This document shows, one piece after another, positions 16,057 to 24,672 of a stretch of 64,000 nt of DNA. Origin of the DNA: Lichenicola sp965198655 (lineage in GTDB: Bacteria > Pseudomonadota > Alphaproteobacteria > Acetobacterales > Acetobacteraceae); NCBI GenBank assembly GCA_965198655.1, contig OZ240668.1:3286001-3350000 (forward strand). Direction: 5' to 3'. The translations under genes were made by a program, and so were the position numbers. The stretch's first letter is position 1. Every line of letters begins with the position of its first letter. Below the pieces are notes generated by a model. That model had not been told where the DNA came from, did no database searches, and saw only the letters and a list, made by a program, of their open reading frames with translations.

Positions 16057-17417
16057 GCGGGATGACAGTCACCCGCCTCGGCCTGCTGGCGCTGGGCCTG
16101 TCGATTCTGGCGCTGGTGCTGGGCGGCCTCGCGCTGCACGTTCCGGGCAGCGTCAGCGTCGGCTCGATCGGGCGCGTCAACCTGTTCGTGGCCGTGCTTG
16201 CCGCGGCCGCCGCGTGCTACCTGGCCGCCTGCGCGATGGTGATCCGGCACGGCGGCGACCGCCGGACGCTCCCGCTGGTGCTGGGCGTGGCGCTGCTGCT
16301 GCGGCTGCCGGTGCTGGCCGCCCCGCCGTTCCTGTCCAGCGACCTTTATCGCTACGTCTGGGACGGGCGGGTGCAGCAGGCGGGCATCAACCCGTATCGC
16401 TACATCCCGGCCGACCCGGCGCTGCGGTCCCTGCGCGACGACGCCATCTACCCGCACGTCAACCGGCGCGACTATGCGCCCACCATCTATCCGCCCACCG
16501 CCCAGCTCTTGTTCCGCCTGGTGGCGCGTGTCAGCCAGACGCCACTGGCGATCAGGCTGGCGATGGTGGGCTGCGAGGCGCTGGCGGTGCTGTGCCTGCT
16601 ACGCCTGCTGCGCCTGGCCGGGCTGCCGCCGGCGCGTGTGCTGATCTACGCCTGGAACCCGCTCGCGGTGTGGTGCTTCGCCGGCAACGGCCACGTGGAC
16701 GCCCTCGCGGTCGGGCTGGTCGCCCTCGCCCTGCTGTGCCGCGGCCTGCGGCGCGACGGGCTGACGGGCGCGGTGTTCGGCGCGGCGATCCTGGTCAAGT
16801 TCCTGCCGGCGGTGATCGCGCCGGCGCTTTGGCGGCCCTGGCGTTGGCGTATGCCGATCGCGGCGGCGGCGGCGATGATGGCGCTGTACGCCTGCTATCT
16901 CGGCGTCGACACCAAGGTGTTCGGCTTCCTGTCCGCCTACGGGGCGGAGGAAGGGCTGAGCCGGGGCGGCGGCATCTGGATCCTGGCCGGGCTCGGCCGG
17001 CTCGGGACGCTGCCGTCCTGGTCGGTCGGCGCCTATGTCGGCCTGTGTGCGCTCGGTCTCGGCGCCTGGGCGCTGGCGATCGCGCTGCCGCGCCGGACCG
17101 AGCAGCCGGGGGGTGACATCGTCCGCGTGTCCGGTCAGGCCGGCCTGCTGGCCTCCGCCGTCATGCTGCTGCTGAGCCCGCATTATCCGTGGTATTTTCC
17201 CTATCTCGGCGTGTTGGCCGTCCTGGCGCCGTATTCCTGCGTCATCTGGATGTCTGTCGCTCCGCTGGCACTTTATCTCAGCCCCTGGCACGAATTCTTC
17301 CTCTGGCCGTCCCTGGTCTACGCGCCGGCTCTCGTGCTGGCGGTGCTGGACCTGCGACGGCAGGCGGATCGCCCGACCCGGCTCGCCGTCCCGTCCGTTG
17401 CAAGGAACCCGCCATGA
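16053..17417 (+). CDS. Polytopic GT87/GT39-like glycosyltransferase
   Basis: 454 residues with about ten to twelve hydrophobic segments. An early extracytoplasmic loop carries SSDLYRYVWDGRVQQAG, the acidic DxxRYxWDG motif of GT-C mannosyltransferases that use polyprenyl-phosphate sugars, followed by NPYRYIPADP and YAPTIYPPTAQLLF. Later segments are leucine-rich, ending SPHYPWYFPYLGVLAV. ATG 16053 overlaps the previous stop (ATGA), and its own stop overlaps the radical SAM start. It probably transfers a lipid-linked sugar outside the inner membrane; the GT2 encoded two genes down could supply the donor. Confidence 0.82.
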   Translation: MSGMTVTRLGLLALGLSILALVLGGLALHVPGSVSVGSIGRVNLFVAVLAAAAACYLAACAMVIRHGGDRRTLPLVLGVALLLRLPVLAAPPFLSSDLYRYVWDGRVQQAGINPYRYIPADPALRSLRDDAIYPHVNRRDYAPTIYPPTAQLLFRLVARVSQTPLAIRLAMVGCEALAVLCLLRLLRLAGLPPARVLIYAWNPLAVWCFAGNGHVDALAVGLVALALLCRGLRRDGLTGAVFGAAILVKFLPAVIAPALWRPWRWRMPIAAAAAMMALYACYLGVDTKVFGFLSAYGAEEGLSRGGGIWILAGLGRLGTLPSWSVGAYVGLCALGLGAWALAIALPRRTEQPGGDIVRVSGQAGLLASAVMLLLSPHYPWYFPYLGVLAVLAPYSCVIWMSVAPLALYLSPWHEFFLWPSLVYAPALVLAVLDLRRQADRPTRLAVPSVARNPP

Positions 17418-18475
17418 CCGCCGTTCTTCCGACCGCCGCCATCGACCCGCGTCGCTACTTCGAGCAGATCGCGCCCGAGCGCGCGTCGGACGCGGTGTCG
17501 CCGCCGGTGTGCCTGTACCTGGAGGTCACCAACCGCTGCAACCTGCTGTGCGAAACCTGTCCACGCACCTTCGAAACGCTGGAGCCGCCGGCCGACATGG
17601 ACTGGGCGCTGTTCACGCGCATCGTCGACCAGGTGCCGAACCTCAAGCGCGCGGTGCTGCACGGCGTGGGCGAGCCGATGCTGGTGCGCGAGCTGCCGCG
17701 CATGGTGCGCTACCTCAAGGACCGCGGCGTCTACGTGCTGTTCAACACCAACGGCACCCTGCTCAAGCCGGCGCGGTTTGCGCAGTACGTCGCGACCGGG
17801 CTCGACGAGATGCGCGTGTCTCTCGACGCCGCCGACGCTCGCACCTACGAGCAGGTGCGCGGCAAGGACTTCTTCGACCGCATCGTCCGCGACGTGCGGC
17901 TGTTCACCGACTTCCAGCGCTCCGCCGGCGCCACCACGCCGCGCGTGTCGCTGTGGCTGACGGGGTTGAAGGAAACGGTGCTGCAACTGCCCGACTTCGT
18001 GCGCCTGGCGGCCGAGATGGGGGTGCGCGAGGTGCACCTGCAGCGCCTGGTGTTCGACGAGGACGGGTTCGGCATGGCGCGCGCGGACAACTCGCTGTTC
18101 GAGCAGACCCGGGCGGAGGAGCAGGCGGCGATCGCGGCCGCCGAGGCGATCGGCCGGGAGCTCGGCGTCACCCTCGACGCGTCCGGCGCCACCGAGCCCG
18201 GGATGAGCCTGCGCAACACCGACGGCGACCAGCCCTGGTCGATGTGCCGGCGGCCCTGGTCGCTGATGTACTTCACGGCCCATGGCCGCGCGCTGCCCTG
18301 CTGCATCGCGCCGTTCTCCGCACGCGGCTACGAGAACTACACGCTGGGCGACGCCACCCAGCAGAGCTTGCGCGAGATCTGGAACGGCGACGCCTACCGG
18401 GACTTCCGCACCGGCCTGCTCGGCGACGTGCCGCCCAAGCCATGCCAGGGCTGCGGCCTGCGCTGGAGCCTGTAA
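17414..18475 (+). CDS. Radical SAM protein with SPASM-like C-terminus
   Basis: 353 residues. The radical SAM cluster motif C-x3-C-x2-C is CNLLCETC, with Cys at about 42, 46 and 49, after the strand VCLYLEVTNR. Further core features are LHGVGEPML (the GGE-like motif) and LFNTNGTLL. The C-terminal quarter has several more cysteines (MCRRPW, LPCCIAPF, CQGCGLRW), as expected for a SPASM domain binding auxiliary 4Fe-4S clusters. Such enzymes modify peptides, sugars or lipids by radical chemistry. ATG 17414 overlaps the GT stop by four bases and the GT2 start follows by two bases, so the protein is made with three transferases; no precursor peptide is visible nearby. Confidence 0.9.
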   Translation: MTAVLPTAAIDPRRYFEQIAPERASDAVSPPVCLYLEVTNRCNLLCETCPRTFETLEPPADMDWALFTRIVDQVPNLKRAVLHGVGEPMLVRELPRMVRYLKDRGVYVLFNTNGTLLKPARFAQYVATGLDEMRVSLDAADARTYEQVRGKDFFDRIVRDVRLFTDFQRSAGATTPRVSLWLTGLKETVLQLPDFVRLAAEMGVREVHLQRLVFDEDGFGMARADNSLFEQTRAEEQAAIAAAEAIGRELGVTLDASGATEPGMSLRNTDGDQPWSMCRRPWSLMYFTAHGRALPCCIAPFSARGYENYTLGDATQQSLREIWNGDAYRDFRTGLLGDVPPKPCQGCGLRWSL

Positions 18476-18477
18476 CG

Positions 18478-19227
18478 GTGCCGGAAGGCGGAGCGCGTCG
18501 CGTCGCCGCCGTCATCCCGGCCTGGAACGAGAGCGGCGCGATCGGTCCGACCGTTGCCCGCCTGCCCCGCGACCTGGTCGGGCACGTCCTCGTGGTCGAC
18601 GGCGGCAGCCGCGACGGCACGGTCGCGGAAGCGGAAGCGGCCGGTGCGGAGGTGCTGCACGAGCGCCGCCGCGGCTATGGCCGGGCCTGCCTCAGCGGGG
18701 CCGAGCGGGCCCGGGCGCTCGGGGCGGAGATCGTGCTGTTCCTGGACGGCGACGGCAGCGACGCCGGCGAGCTCGCCGGACGCATCGTGGGCCCGGTGGC
18801 CGACGGCAGCGCCGACCTCGTGCTGGCCCTGCGCGGCCGGGCCGGGCGGGAGCCGGGCAGCATGGGGATGCACCAGGTGCTGGCCGGGCACCTCATCGGC
18901 GGCGCCGTCGGGCTGATGACGGGGACCCGCTACCGCGACATGTGCGCCTTCCGCGCGATCCGAATCGACGTGCTGGAGCGCCTCGGCATGCGCGAGATGA
19001 CCTATGGCTGGAACCTGGAGATGCAGATCCGCGCCGCGGCGGCGGGCCTGGCGGTCCGCGAGGTTCCGGTGCCGTATCAGTGTCGGATCAGCGGCCAGTC
19101 CAAGGTGGCCGGCAACCTGAAGGGAACGCTGCGTGCGGGCTCGCGCATCCTGCGCACCCTGGTCGGCGTCGGCCTGGAGGTTCGCCGGACGCGGCCGCCC
19201 GCTGATGGTGCGCCAAGGGTCCGATAG
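18478..19227 (+). CDS. Family 2 glycosyltransferase, polyprenyl-phosphate sugar synthase type
   Basis: 249 residues from GTG 18478, with GGAG nine bases upstream inside the end of the radical SAM gene. The GT-A core is clear: AAVIPAWNESGAIG, VVDGGSRDGT, and FLDGDGSD as the metal-binding DxD. Downstream RDMCAFRAIR and YGWNLEMQIRAAAAGL, with VPYQCRISGQSKVAGN, match dolichyl/undecaprenyl-phosphate mannosyl- or glucosyltransferases without C-terminal membrane spans. It would make a lipid-linked sugar at the cytoplasmic membrane face. It closes the four-gene operon, and an inverted copy of the palindromic repeat follows 13 bases after the stop. Confidence 0.87.
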   Translation: MPEGGARRVAAVIPAWNESGAIGPTVARLPRDLVGHVLVVDGGSRDGTVAEAEAAGAEVLHERRRGYGRACLSGAERARALGAEIVLFLDGDGSDAGELAGRIVGPVADGSADLVLALRGRAGREPGSMGMHQVLAGHLIGGAVGLMTGTRYRDMCAFRAIRIDVLERLGMREMTYGWNLEMQIRAAAAGLAVREVPVPYQCRISGQSKVAGNLKGTLRAGSRILRTLVGVGLEVRRTRPPADGAPRVR

Positions 19228-19240
19228 AGAACTCCGGTGG

Positions 19241-19369
19241 ACGGCGAAGCCCAGGGGCTTTGCCCCTGGACCCCATGAAGGGCGGAGCCCTTCAAACCCG
19301 ACTCTTAAAGTTAAGGGGTCTGGGGCCTGAGGCCCCAGCGGGTCCAGGGCAGAGCCCTGGCCTTGCTTG
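19241..19369. repeat. Dispersed palindromic repeat, copy 2 (inverted relative to copy 1)
   Basis: Reverse complement of the element at 11131-11259 over essentially its whole length, including the spacer ACTTTAAGAGTCGGGTTTGA. Stem-loops: CCAGGGGC/GCCCCTGG near 19251, GAAGGGC/GCCCTTC near 19267, CTGGGGCCT/AGGCCCCAG near 19320-19337 and CCAGGGC/GCCCTGG at 19344-19360. Differences from copy 1 often come as compensatory pairs in stems, so structure seems to be conserved. Confidence 0.85.
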
Positions 19370-19398
19370 CTGGCCTAACAGGAATTCTCCAACAGCCT

Positions 19399-19782
19399 CT
19401 AGGCCGATGGGCTCAGCGCCGCAGCCAGCGGGGTCGGGTCGAAATAGGTGCGGAACGCGGTGATGCCGCCCTCGCCGAACTCCAACACGCTGACGCCGCC
19501 GTAGCGGATCTGCTCGCCCTTCATCCGTCCCTCGCTGACCCATTCCAGCAGGGCTACGTCCTTTCCGTCGACGATGTTCTTGAAGGACGACGAGATCGTC
19601 TCGAAGCTCGCACGGTAGCGGCTCCAGAACGCATGGGCGCCGCCCTTCCCCTCGGAATCGTGCTTGACCATCGGGTTGGACACGTCCGCGCCCTCGGCGA
19701 ACAGGGACGCGATCGGACCGGCATCCTCCGACGTCTCGAGCTGCCCGAGGGCATCGATGAAGCGCTGCGTGCGTTGTTCCAT
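19399..19782 (-). CDS. SnoaL/NTF2-like protein
   Basis: 127 residues from ATG 19782, which has AGGAG six bases upstream; the longer upstream reading is not protein-like. The fold signature is a small alpha+beta cone: MEQRTQRFIDALGQLE, then LFAEGADVSNP, FWSRYRASFETISS and a beta-rich C-terminus ending RTYFDPTPLA. Such proteins are small-molecule isomerases, hydrolases or simple binding proteins; the polar cavity residues do not let me pick one. It is cotranscribed at most with the sulfotransferase upstream (80 bases apart). Confidence 0.8.
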   Translation of the reverse strand: MEQRTQRFIDALGQLETSEDAGPIASLFAEGADVSNPMVKHDSEGKGGAHAFWSRYRASFETISSSFKNIVDGKDVALLEWVSEGRMKGEQIRYGGVSVLEFGEGGITAFRTYFDPTPLAAALSPSA

Positions 19783-19862
19783 GGCCTGCTCCTGACGGGT
19801 GCCGCAGCGGCCATCCGCCGCCGTCCGCACCGTGTAACAGCCGCCCCCGGAGCCGGTTCCCC

Positions 19863-20660
19863 TCAACCCGGCCAGCGACGCACGCGCCTCGGCCACCAGC
19901 GCGGACGGTCCCGCGTCCGGCGCAGCAGGCGCCGCACCGCGCGGGCATGCAGCGCCGCGTCGAGCGCGTTCTTGCCTTGGATCACCCGCCGCGTCGCCTC
20001 GGTCATCGTCGCGACCGCGACGAACCCCTCACTGCGATCACCGGTGACGTTCTCGTGCGGGATCGAGGCGAAGCGGTCGCCGAACACTTCCATCGCCCAT
20101 CGCTGCGAGCGCTCCGGGTATTCGCAGACGAAGAACCACGGCATCCGGTCGAGCAGCGCCGCCGCCGCCGCCAGGTCCCCCTGGCTGCCCGGATCCCAGG
20201 CCGAGCTGGTCAACTGCCGGACGTGGTGGTTGCGGGTGTGGATCTCGATCCTCGGGTCGTCGCACGACACGAAGCGGTGGAAGTCGACCCGCTTGGCGAA
20301 CGCCACGGGATAAAGATCGTCGAGCTGTTCCGCATCTTCGGGAAGTGCGATCCGGATCCGGTAGAAGTTGTAGAGAGACAACAGCCGCGCGGCAGGCTCG
20401 CGGAAGTTGCTGACCGGATCGTGCTGGTCGGCGACCGCCTGGAAGACGTCGCGGCCGTAATGGCCGGCGTAGTAGCGATGGCCGCGGAAGGCCGCGTAGT
20501 CGCCGCCGCGCCGCTCGTGATCGCGCTCGGTGTTCTCGATCAGCGGGCAATGCTCCTCTTGCGGAAACAGCGATCCGAGCACCCGCCTGATCGACGAGCC
20601 GCCGGCCTTCGGGTTGTGGAAGAAGAACAACCCACGGCCTCGATCCGGCATGGCCCTCAT
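19863..20660 (-). CDS. Sulfotransferase-family protein
   Basis: About 265 residues from ATG 20660 (ATG 20651 is nearly as good). The N-terminus has the PAPS 5'-phosphosulfate loop FFHNPKAGGSSIRRVL, and a 3'-phosphate-binding region may be NFREPAARLLSLYNFY, where a Ser/Arg pair is expected. The middle resembles carbohydrate sulfotransferases of the Sulfotransfer_2 type, and the C-terminus is Arg-rich. It would transfer sulfate from PAPS to a sugar or lipid. The polysaccharide-related operon just upstream on the other strand makes a glycan acceptor plausible, but this is inference. Confidence 0.75.
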   Translation of the reverse strand: MRAMPDRGRGLFFFHNPKAGGSSIRRVLGSLFPQEEHCPLIENTERDHERRGGDYAAFRGHRYYAGHYGRDVFQAVADQHDPVSNFREPAARLLSLYNFYRIRIALPEDAEQLDDLYPVAFAKRVDFHRFVSCDDPRIEIHTRNHHVRQLTSSAWDPGSQGDLAAAAALLDRMPWFFVCEYPERSQRWAMEVFGDRFASIPHENVTGDRSEGFVAVATMTEATRRVIQGKNALDAALHARAVRRLLRRTRDRPRWWPRRVRRWPG

Positions 20661-20881
20661 TTCCCCGGCCGCGTCGCGACGCTCATCCCATGGACGATGT
20701 GGCAAGGGTATGACCCAACCAGGGTGATCGGAGCCACTCCACGGTTGCGACGGGTGACGAAGCGTGACGCCGCCCGGGACGCCTCGACGGTCCGACCACA
20801 TCGTCGGTTGTTGATCGAACGGGAGCGCGCCGCCCGTGTTGTGACGGCGTCGGTCGCGACCGACACCGCTCGGGAGGCTCC

Positions 20882-21367
20882 ATGGATATCGCTCTCACCG
20901 TCAACGGCCGCGAGCACCGGCTCGCCGTGGACGTGCGGACCACCCTGCTCGACGTGTTGCGGGAGCGTCTCGGCCTGACGGGGTCCAAGAAGGGCTGCGA
21001 CCAGGGCCAGTGCGGCGCCTGCACCGTGCTGATGGACGGACGCCGGGTGCTCGCCTGCTTCACCCTGGCGGCGGCGGCGCAGGATGCCGCCATCACCACC
21101 ATCGAGGGCCTCGCCGGCGACGGCCTGGCCGGCGGCGACGCGCCGCTGCACCCGATGCAGCAAGCCTTCCTCGACCACGACGCCTACCAGTGCGGCTACT
21201 GCACGCCGGGCCAGATCATGTCTGCGATCGCCTGCGTCACCGAGGGACATGCGCGGTCGGAGGACGAGATACGCGAGTTCATGAGCGGCAACCTGTGCCG
21301 CTGCGCCGCCTACCCGAAGATCGTGGCGGCGGTGGCGCAGGCGAAACGCCAGATGGAACACGCCTGA
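20882..21367 (+). CDS. Aldehyde oxidoreductase, 2Fe-2S subunit (PaoA/YagT type)
   Basis: 161 residues of a two-cluster iron-sulfur subunit of the xanthine oxidase family. The plant-ferredoxin-like cluster is bound by GCDQGQCGACTVL and a later Cys in VLACFTL; the second by YQCGYCTPGQ and GNLCRCAAYPKI. There is no Tat signal at the N-terminus (MDIALTVNGREH), so unlike E. coli PaoA it looks cytoplasmic. It starts the three-gene operon with one base before the FAD subunit gene. Confidence 0.9.
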   Translation: MDIALTVNGREHRLAVDVRTTLLDVLRERLGLTGSKKGCDQGQCGACTVLMDGRRVLACFTLAAAAQDAAITTIEGLAGDGLAGGDAPLHPMQQAFLDHDAYQCGYCTPGQIMSAIACVTEGHARSEDEIREFMSGNLCRCAAYPKIVAAVAQAKRQMEHA

Positions 21368-21368
21368 G

Positions 21369-22361
21369 ATGCGGCCGTTCGGCTACGACCGCGCGCACGC
21401 GGTCCCGGATGCGCTCCGGGCCGGGACGGGTGCCGGAGCGCAGTATCTCGCTGGTGGCACCGTCCTGCTCGACCTGATGAAGCTGGGCGTGATGCAGCCC
21501 GGAACGCTGATCAACATCGGCGACCTGCGCGGGGCGCTCGGCACCGTGTCGCTGGACGGAACCGGCCTGCACCTGGGTGCGCTGGCGCGCATGGCGGAGG
21601 TGGCCGACCACCCGGAGGTGGCTCAGAACTATCCGATGGTGGCGCAGGCGCTGCACTCCGCCGCCAGCCCGCAACTGCGCAACATGGCGAGCCTCGCCGG
21701 CACCGTGTTGCAGCGCACCCGCTGCTCCTACTTCCGCGACCCGGGCTGGGAGGCCTGCAACAAGCGCTCGCCCGGCACCGGCTGCGCCGCGATCGGCGGG
21801 GTGAACCGCCACCTCGCCGTGCTCGGCGTCAGCGAGTACTGCATCGCGCATTATCCCGGCGACCTCGCCACCGCGCTGGTGGCGCTCGGCGCCACCGTGG
21901 ACCTGCAAGGGGAGGACGGCACCCGCTCCCTGCCCCTGGAGGAGCTGCACCGCCTGCCAGGCGACACACCGCACCTCGAGACCAACCTTCGTCCGGGCGA
22001 GCTGATCACCGGCTTCCACGTGCCGTCGGCACCCTGGATGCGCCGCTCGCTCTACCTGAAGGTGCGAGACCGGGAGTCCTACGCCTTCGCGTTGGCCTCG
22101 GCCGCGGTGGCGCTGGACCTTCACGACGGGGTCGTGCGGCAGGTTCGGATCGGGCTGGGCGGGGTCGCCGCCAAACCTTGGCGCGCGCATGCCGCCGAGG
22201 CCGCCTTGACCGGACGGCGCTTCGACGAAGGCGCCGCCGAGGCGGCGGCGGTGGAGGCGTTTCGCGATGCCGTGGTGCACGAGGAAACCGGCTTCAAGCC
22301 CGAGCTCGGCCGGCGCACGCTGGTGCGCGCCCTGCTCGACGCCGCCGCCCTGGAGGTTTGA
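21369..22361 (+). CDS. Aldehyde oxidoreductase, FAD-binding subunit (PaoB/YagS type)
   Basis: 330 residues with the FAD motif AGGTVLLDLMKLGVM and the CO-dehydrogenase-flavoprotein fold. A Cys-rich insert (about residues 114-142: RTRCSYFRDPGW, ACNKRSPGTGC) matches the extra 4Fe-4S cluster loop of E. coli PaoB, which separates this group from xanthine dehydrogenases. It passes electrons from the iron-sulfur subunit to the acceptor. The molybdenum subunit gene begins four bases after its stop. Confidence 0.9.
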   Translation: MRPFGYDRAHAVPDALRAGTGAGAQYLAGGTVLLDLMKLGVMQPGTLINIGDLRGALGTVSLDGTGLHLGALARMAEVADHPEVAQNYPMVAQALHSAASPQLRNMASLAGTVLQRTRCSYFRDPGWEACNKRSPGTGCAAIGGVNRHLAVLGVSEYCIAHYPGDLATALVALGATVDLQGEDGTRSLPLEELHRLPGDTPHLETNLRPGELITGFHVPSAPWMRRSLYLKVRDRESYAFALASAAVALDLHDGVVRQVRIGLGGVAAKPWRAHAAEAALTGRRFDEGAAEAAAVEAFRDAVVHEETGFKPELGRRTLVRALLDAAALEV

Positions 22362-22365
22362 GTCC

Positions 22366-24630
22366 ATGCCCGACGACGCCACCTGGACCACCATCGGCGC
22401 CGCGGTGCCGCGGATCGAGGGCCGCGCCAAGGTCACCGGCCAGGCGCTGTTCGCCGCCGACGAGCCGGTGGCCAACCCGGCCTTCGCGTTCCTGGTGCTC
22501 AGCACGGTGGCACGCGGCCGGATCCGCTCGTTCGACCTCGACGAGGCGCAGGCCGTTCCCGGCCTGCTCGACATCCTGACCTTCCGGAACGTGGGCCACG
22601 AAGCCGACCCGCCGGCGCCGCACGGGGCCGGCGGCGAGACCACCACCCTGCAGACCGACCGGATCTGGCACGACGGGCAGATCATCGGCGTGGTGGTGGC
22701 GGAAACCTACGAGGCCGCGCGGGAAGCCGCCTACGCCGTCCGCGTCGACTACGACGCCGAGGCGCCGTCCGCCACCTTCGGCAGCCCGGGGGCAATGACG
22801 GAGCAGCGCGAGCCGGGCGAGCACAAGGACTTCCAGGTGGGCGACGCCGATGCCGCCTTCGCCGGCGCTGCGGTCAGGATCGACGGGCGGTTCGGCACCC
22901 CGACCCAGCACCACAACCCGATCGAGCTGTTCTCCACCACCTGCTCCTGGCACGACGGCAGCCTGACCGTGTACGAGCCGAGCCAGTTCGTGCACGGGCT
23001 GCGCGGCTCGCTGGCCAAGCAACTGCATATGGACCCGAAGCGGATCCGTGTGGTGGCGCGCCACGTCGGCGGGGCGTTCGGCTCCAAGGGCATCCCTTCG
23101 GCCCGCAGCGCCTGGATCGCGATCGCGGCGCGACGGCTGAACCGGCCGGTCAAGCTGGTCGCCACGCGCGGCCAGGGCTACACCATCGCCACCTACCGTG
23201 CCGAAACCCGCCACCACATACGGCTGGGTGCCGGTCGCGACGGCCGCCTGGTCGCGTTCCGACACGAGGGCTGGGAGGTGACCTCCCGCCCGTCCGACTA
23301 CAACGTGTCCGGCACCGAGACCACGGCGCGTATGTACGCCTGCCCGAACATCCTGACCCGCGTGAACATCGTCCACACCGACCGCAACACGCCAGGCTTC
23401 ATGCGGGCGCCCCCGGACGTGCCGTACATGTTCCCGCTCGAGGTGGCGATGGACGAGCTGGCGGAGGCGCTCGGCATGGACCCGATCGAGCTGCGCCGGA
23501 TCAATGACACCCAGACCGATCCGGCCACCGGCCAGGCCTTCTCCAGCCGCTCGCTGATGCGATGCTTCGACCAAGCGGCGGCGCGGTTCGGCTGGGCCGA
23601 TCGCCCGACGCGGCCACGCTCGATGCGCGACGGCGACTGGCTGGTGGGCTGGGGCTGCGCGGCGGCCGCCTATCCCGCCAGTATCGGCGCCGGCGCCGCC
23701 CGGGTACTGCTCGGGCCTGACGGGCAGGCCACGGTGCAGATCGCCGCGCATGACATCGGCAACGGCTCGCACACCATCATCGCCCAAACCGCGGCGGAAC
23801 GGCTAGGCCTGCGCCTGGAGGAGGTCGCGGTCCAGCTCGGCGACAGCGACCTGCCGCCCGCCGGCCTCGCCGCCGGGTCCAGCCACGCGTCAGGGATCTG
23901 CCACGCCGTCGCCCATGCCTGCGAGGACGTGCGGGCCCGTATCGCCACGGCCGCCACCACCAGCAACGCCGGGCCGTTCGCCGGGCGCGACCCGGCCACC
24001 CTGACCCTGGCGCGGGGGCGGCTTTGCGGCGAGGACGGCACCGCGGAGCCGTTGCACGACGCGCTGGCGCGGGTGACCGGCGGCGCGCTGGAAGCCTATG
24101 CCGAGAACATCCCCAAGGGGTTGCCGGCTGATTCCGTCGGCAAGCTGTATTCCGGACAGATGGCGATCTCGCGCGGCAACGCCCGTGAGGACCTGACCAC
24201 CTACGCCTTCGGCGCGCAGTTTGTGGAGGTGCGTGTGCACGCGCGAACCGGCGAGGTGCGTGTGCCGCGTGCGGTGGGCGCGTTCGCGGCCGGACGGATC
24301 ATCAACCCGCGCACCGCGCACAGCCAGTTCATGGGCGGCATGATCTGGGGCATCAGCTCGGCGCTGCACGAGGAAACCGAGCTCGACACGCGCGCCGCGC
24401 GCTACGTCAACGACAACATCTCCGAATACCTGATCCCGGTGAACGCGGACGTGCGCACGATCGACGTGATCATGGTGCCCGAGCAGGACGAAGGCGTGAA
24501 CCCGCTCGGGATGAAGGGGATCGGCGAGATCGGCGTGGTTGGCATGAACGCCGCGATCGCCAACGCGGTGTACCACGCTACCGGCCGCCGGATCCGGGAC
24601 CTGCCGATCCGGATCGAGGACCTGCTTTGA
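22366..24630 (+). CDS. Aldehyde oxidoreductase, molybdenum cofactor subunit (PaoC/YagR type)
   Basis: 754 residues from ATG 22366, the usual size of PaoC-type large subunits. It oxidises aldehydes to carboxylic acids at a molybdenum-MCD centre. The N-terminal domain contains GRAKVTGQALFAADE, the cofactor-binding part has GGAFGSKGI and GNGSHTIIAQTAAERLG, and the catalytic glutamate lies in GMKGIGEIG at about residue 721. Together the three subunits form the complete enzyme. The maturation chaperone (PaoD/XdhC-like) that follows in E. coli is absent here: a hairpin and convergent amtB come next. Confidence 0.92.
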   Translation: MPDDATWTTIGAAVPRIEGRAKVTGQALFAADEPVANPAFAFLVLSTVARGRIRSFDLDEAQAVPGLLDILTFRNVGHEADPPAPHGAGGETTTLQTDRIWHDGQIIGVVVAETYEAAREAAYAVRVDYDAEAPSATFGSPGAMTEQREPGEHKDFQVGDADAAFAGAAVRIDGRFGTPTQHHNPIELFSTTCSWHDGSLTVYEPSQFVHGLRGSLAKQLHMDPKRIRVVARHVGGAFGSKGIPSARSAWIAIAARRLNRPVKLVATRGQGYTIATYRAETRHHIRLGAGRDGRLVAFRHEGWEVTSRPSDYNVSGTETTARMYACPNILTRVNIVHTDRNTPGFMRAPPDVPYMFPLEVAMDELAEALGMDPIELRRINDTQTDPATGQAFSSRSLMRCFDQAAARFGWADRPTRPRSMRDGDWLVGWGCAAAAYPASIGAGAARVLLGPDGQATVQIAAHDIGNGSHTIIAQTAAERLGLRLEEVAVQLGDSDLPPAGLAAGSSHASGICHAVAHACEDVRARIATAATTSNAGPFAGRDPATLTLARGRLCGEDGTAEPLHDALARVTGGALEAYAENIPKGLPADSVGKLYSGQMAISRGNAREDLTTYAFGAQFVEVRVHARTGEVRVPRAVGAFAAGRIINPRTAHSQFMGGMIWGISSALHEETELDTRAARYVNDNISEYLIPVNADVRTIDVIMVPEQDEGVNPLGMKGIGEIGVVGMNAAIANAVYHATGRRIRDLPIRIEDLL

Positions 24631-24639
24631 GATGATGCA

Positions 24640-24661
24640 GGGGCGGCGCGATGGCCGCCCC
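24640..24661. terminator. Hairpin between convergent paoC-like gene and amtB
   Basis: Perfect 8-bp GC stem, GGGGCGGC/GCCGCCCC, with a six-base loop, ten bases after the molybdenum-subunit stop and twelve bases before the amtB stop. Position between converging genes suits a bidirectional terminator. No T-run follows on either strand, so termination strength is uncertain. Confidence 0.55.
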
Positions 24662-24672
24662 CGCGACGCGTT

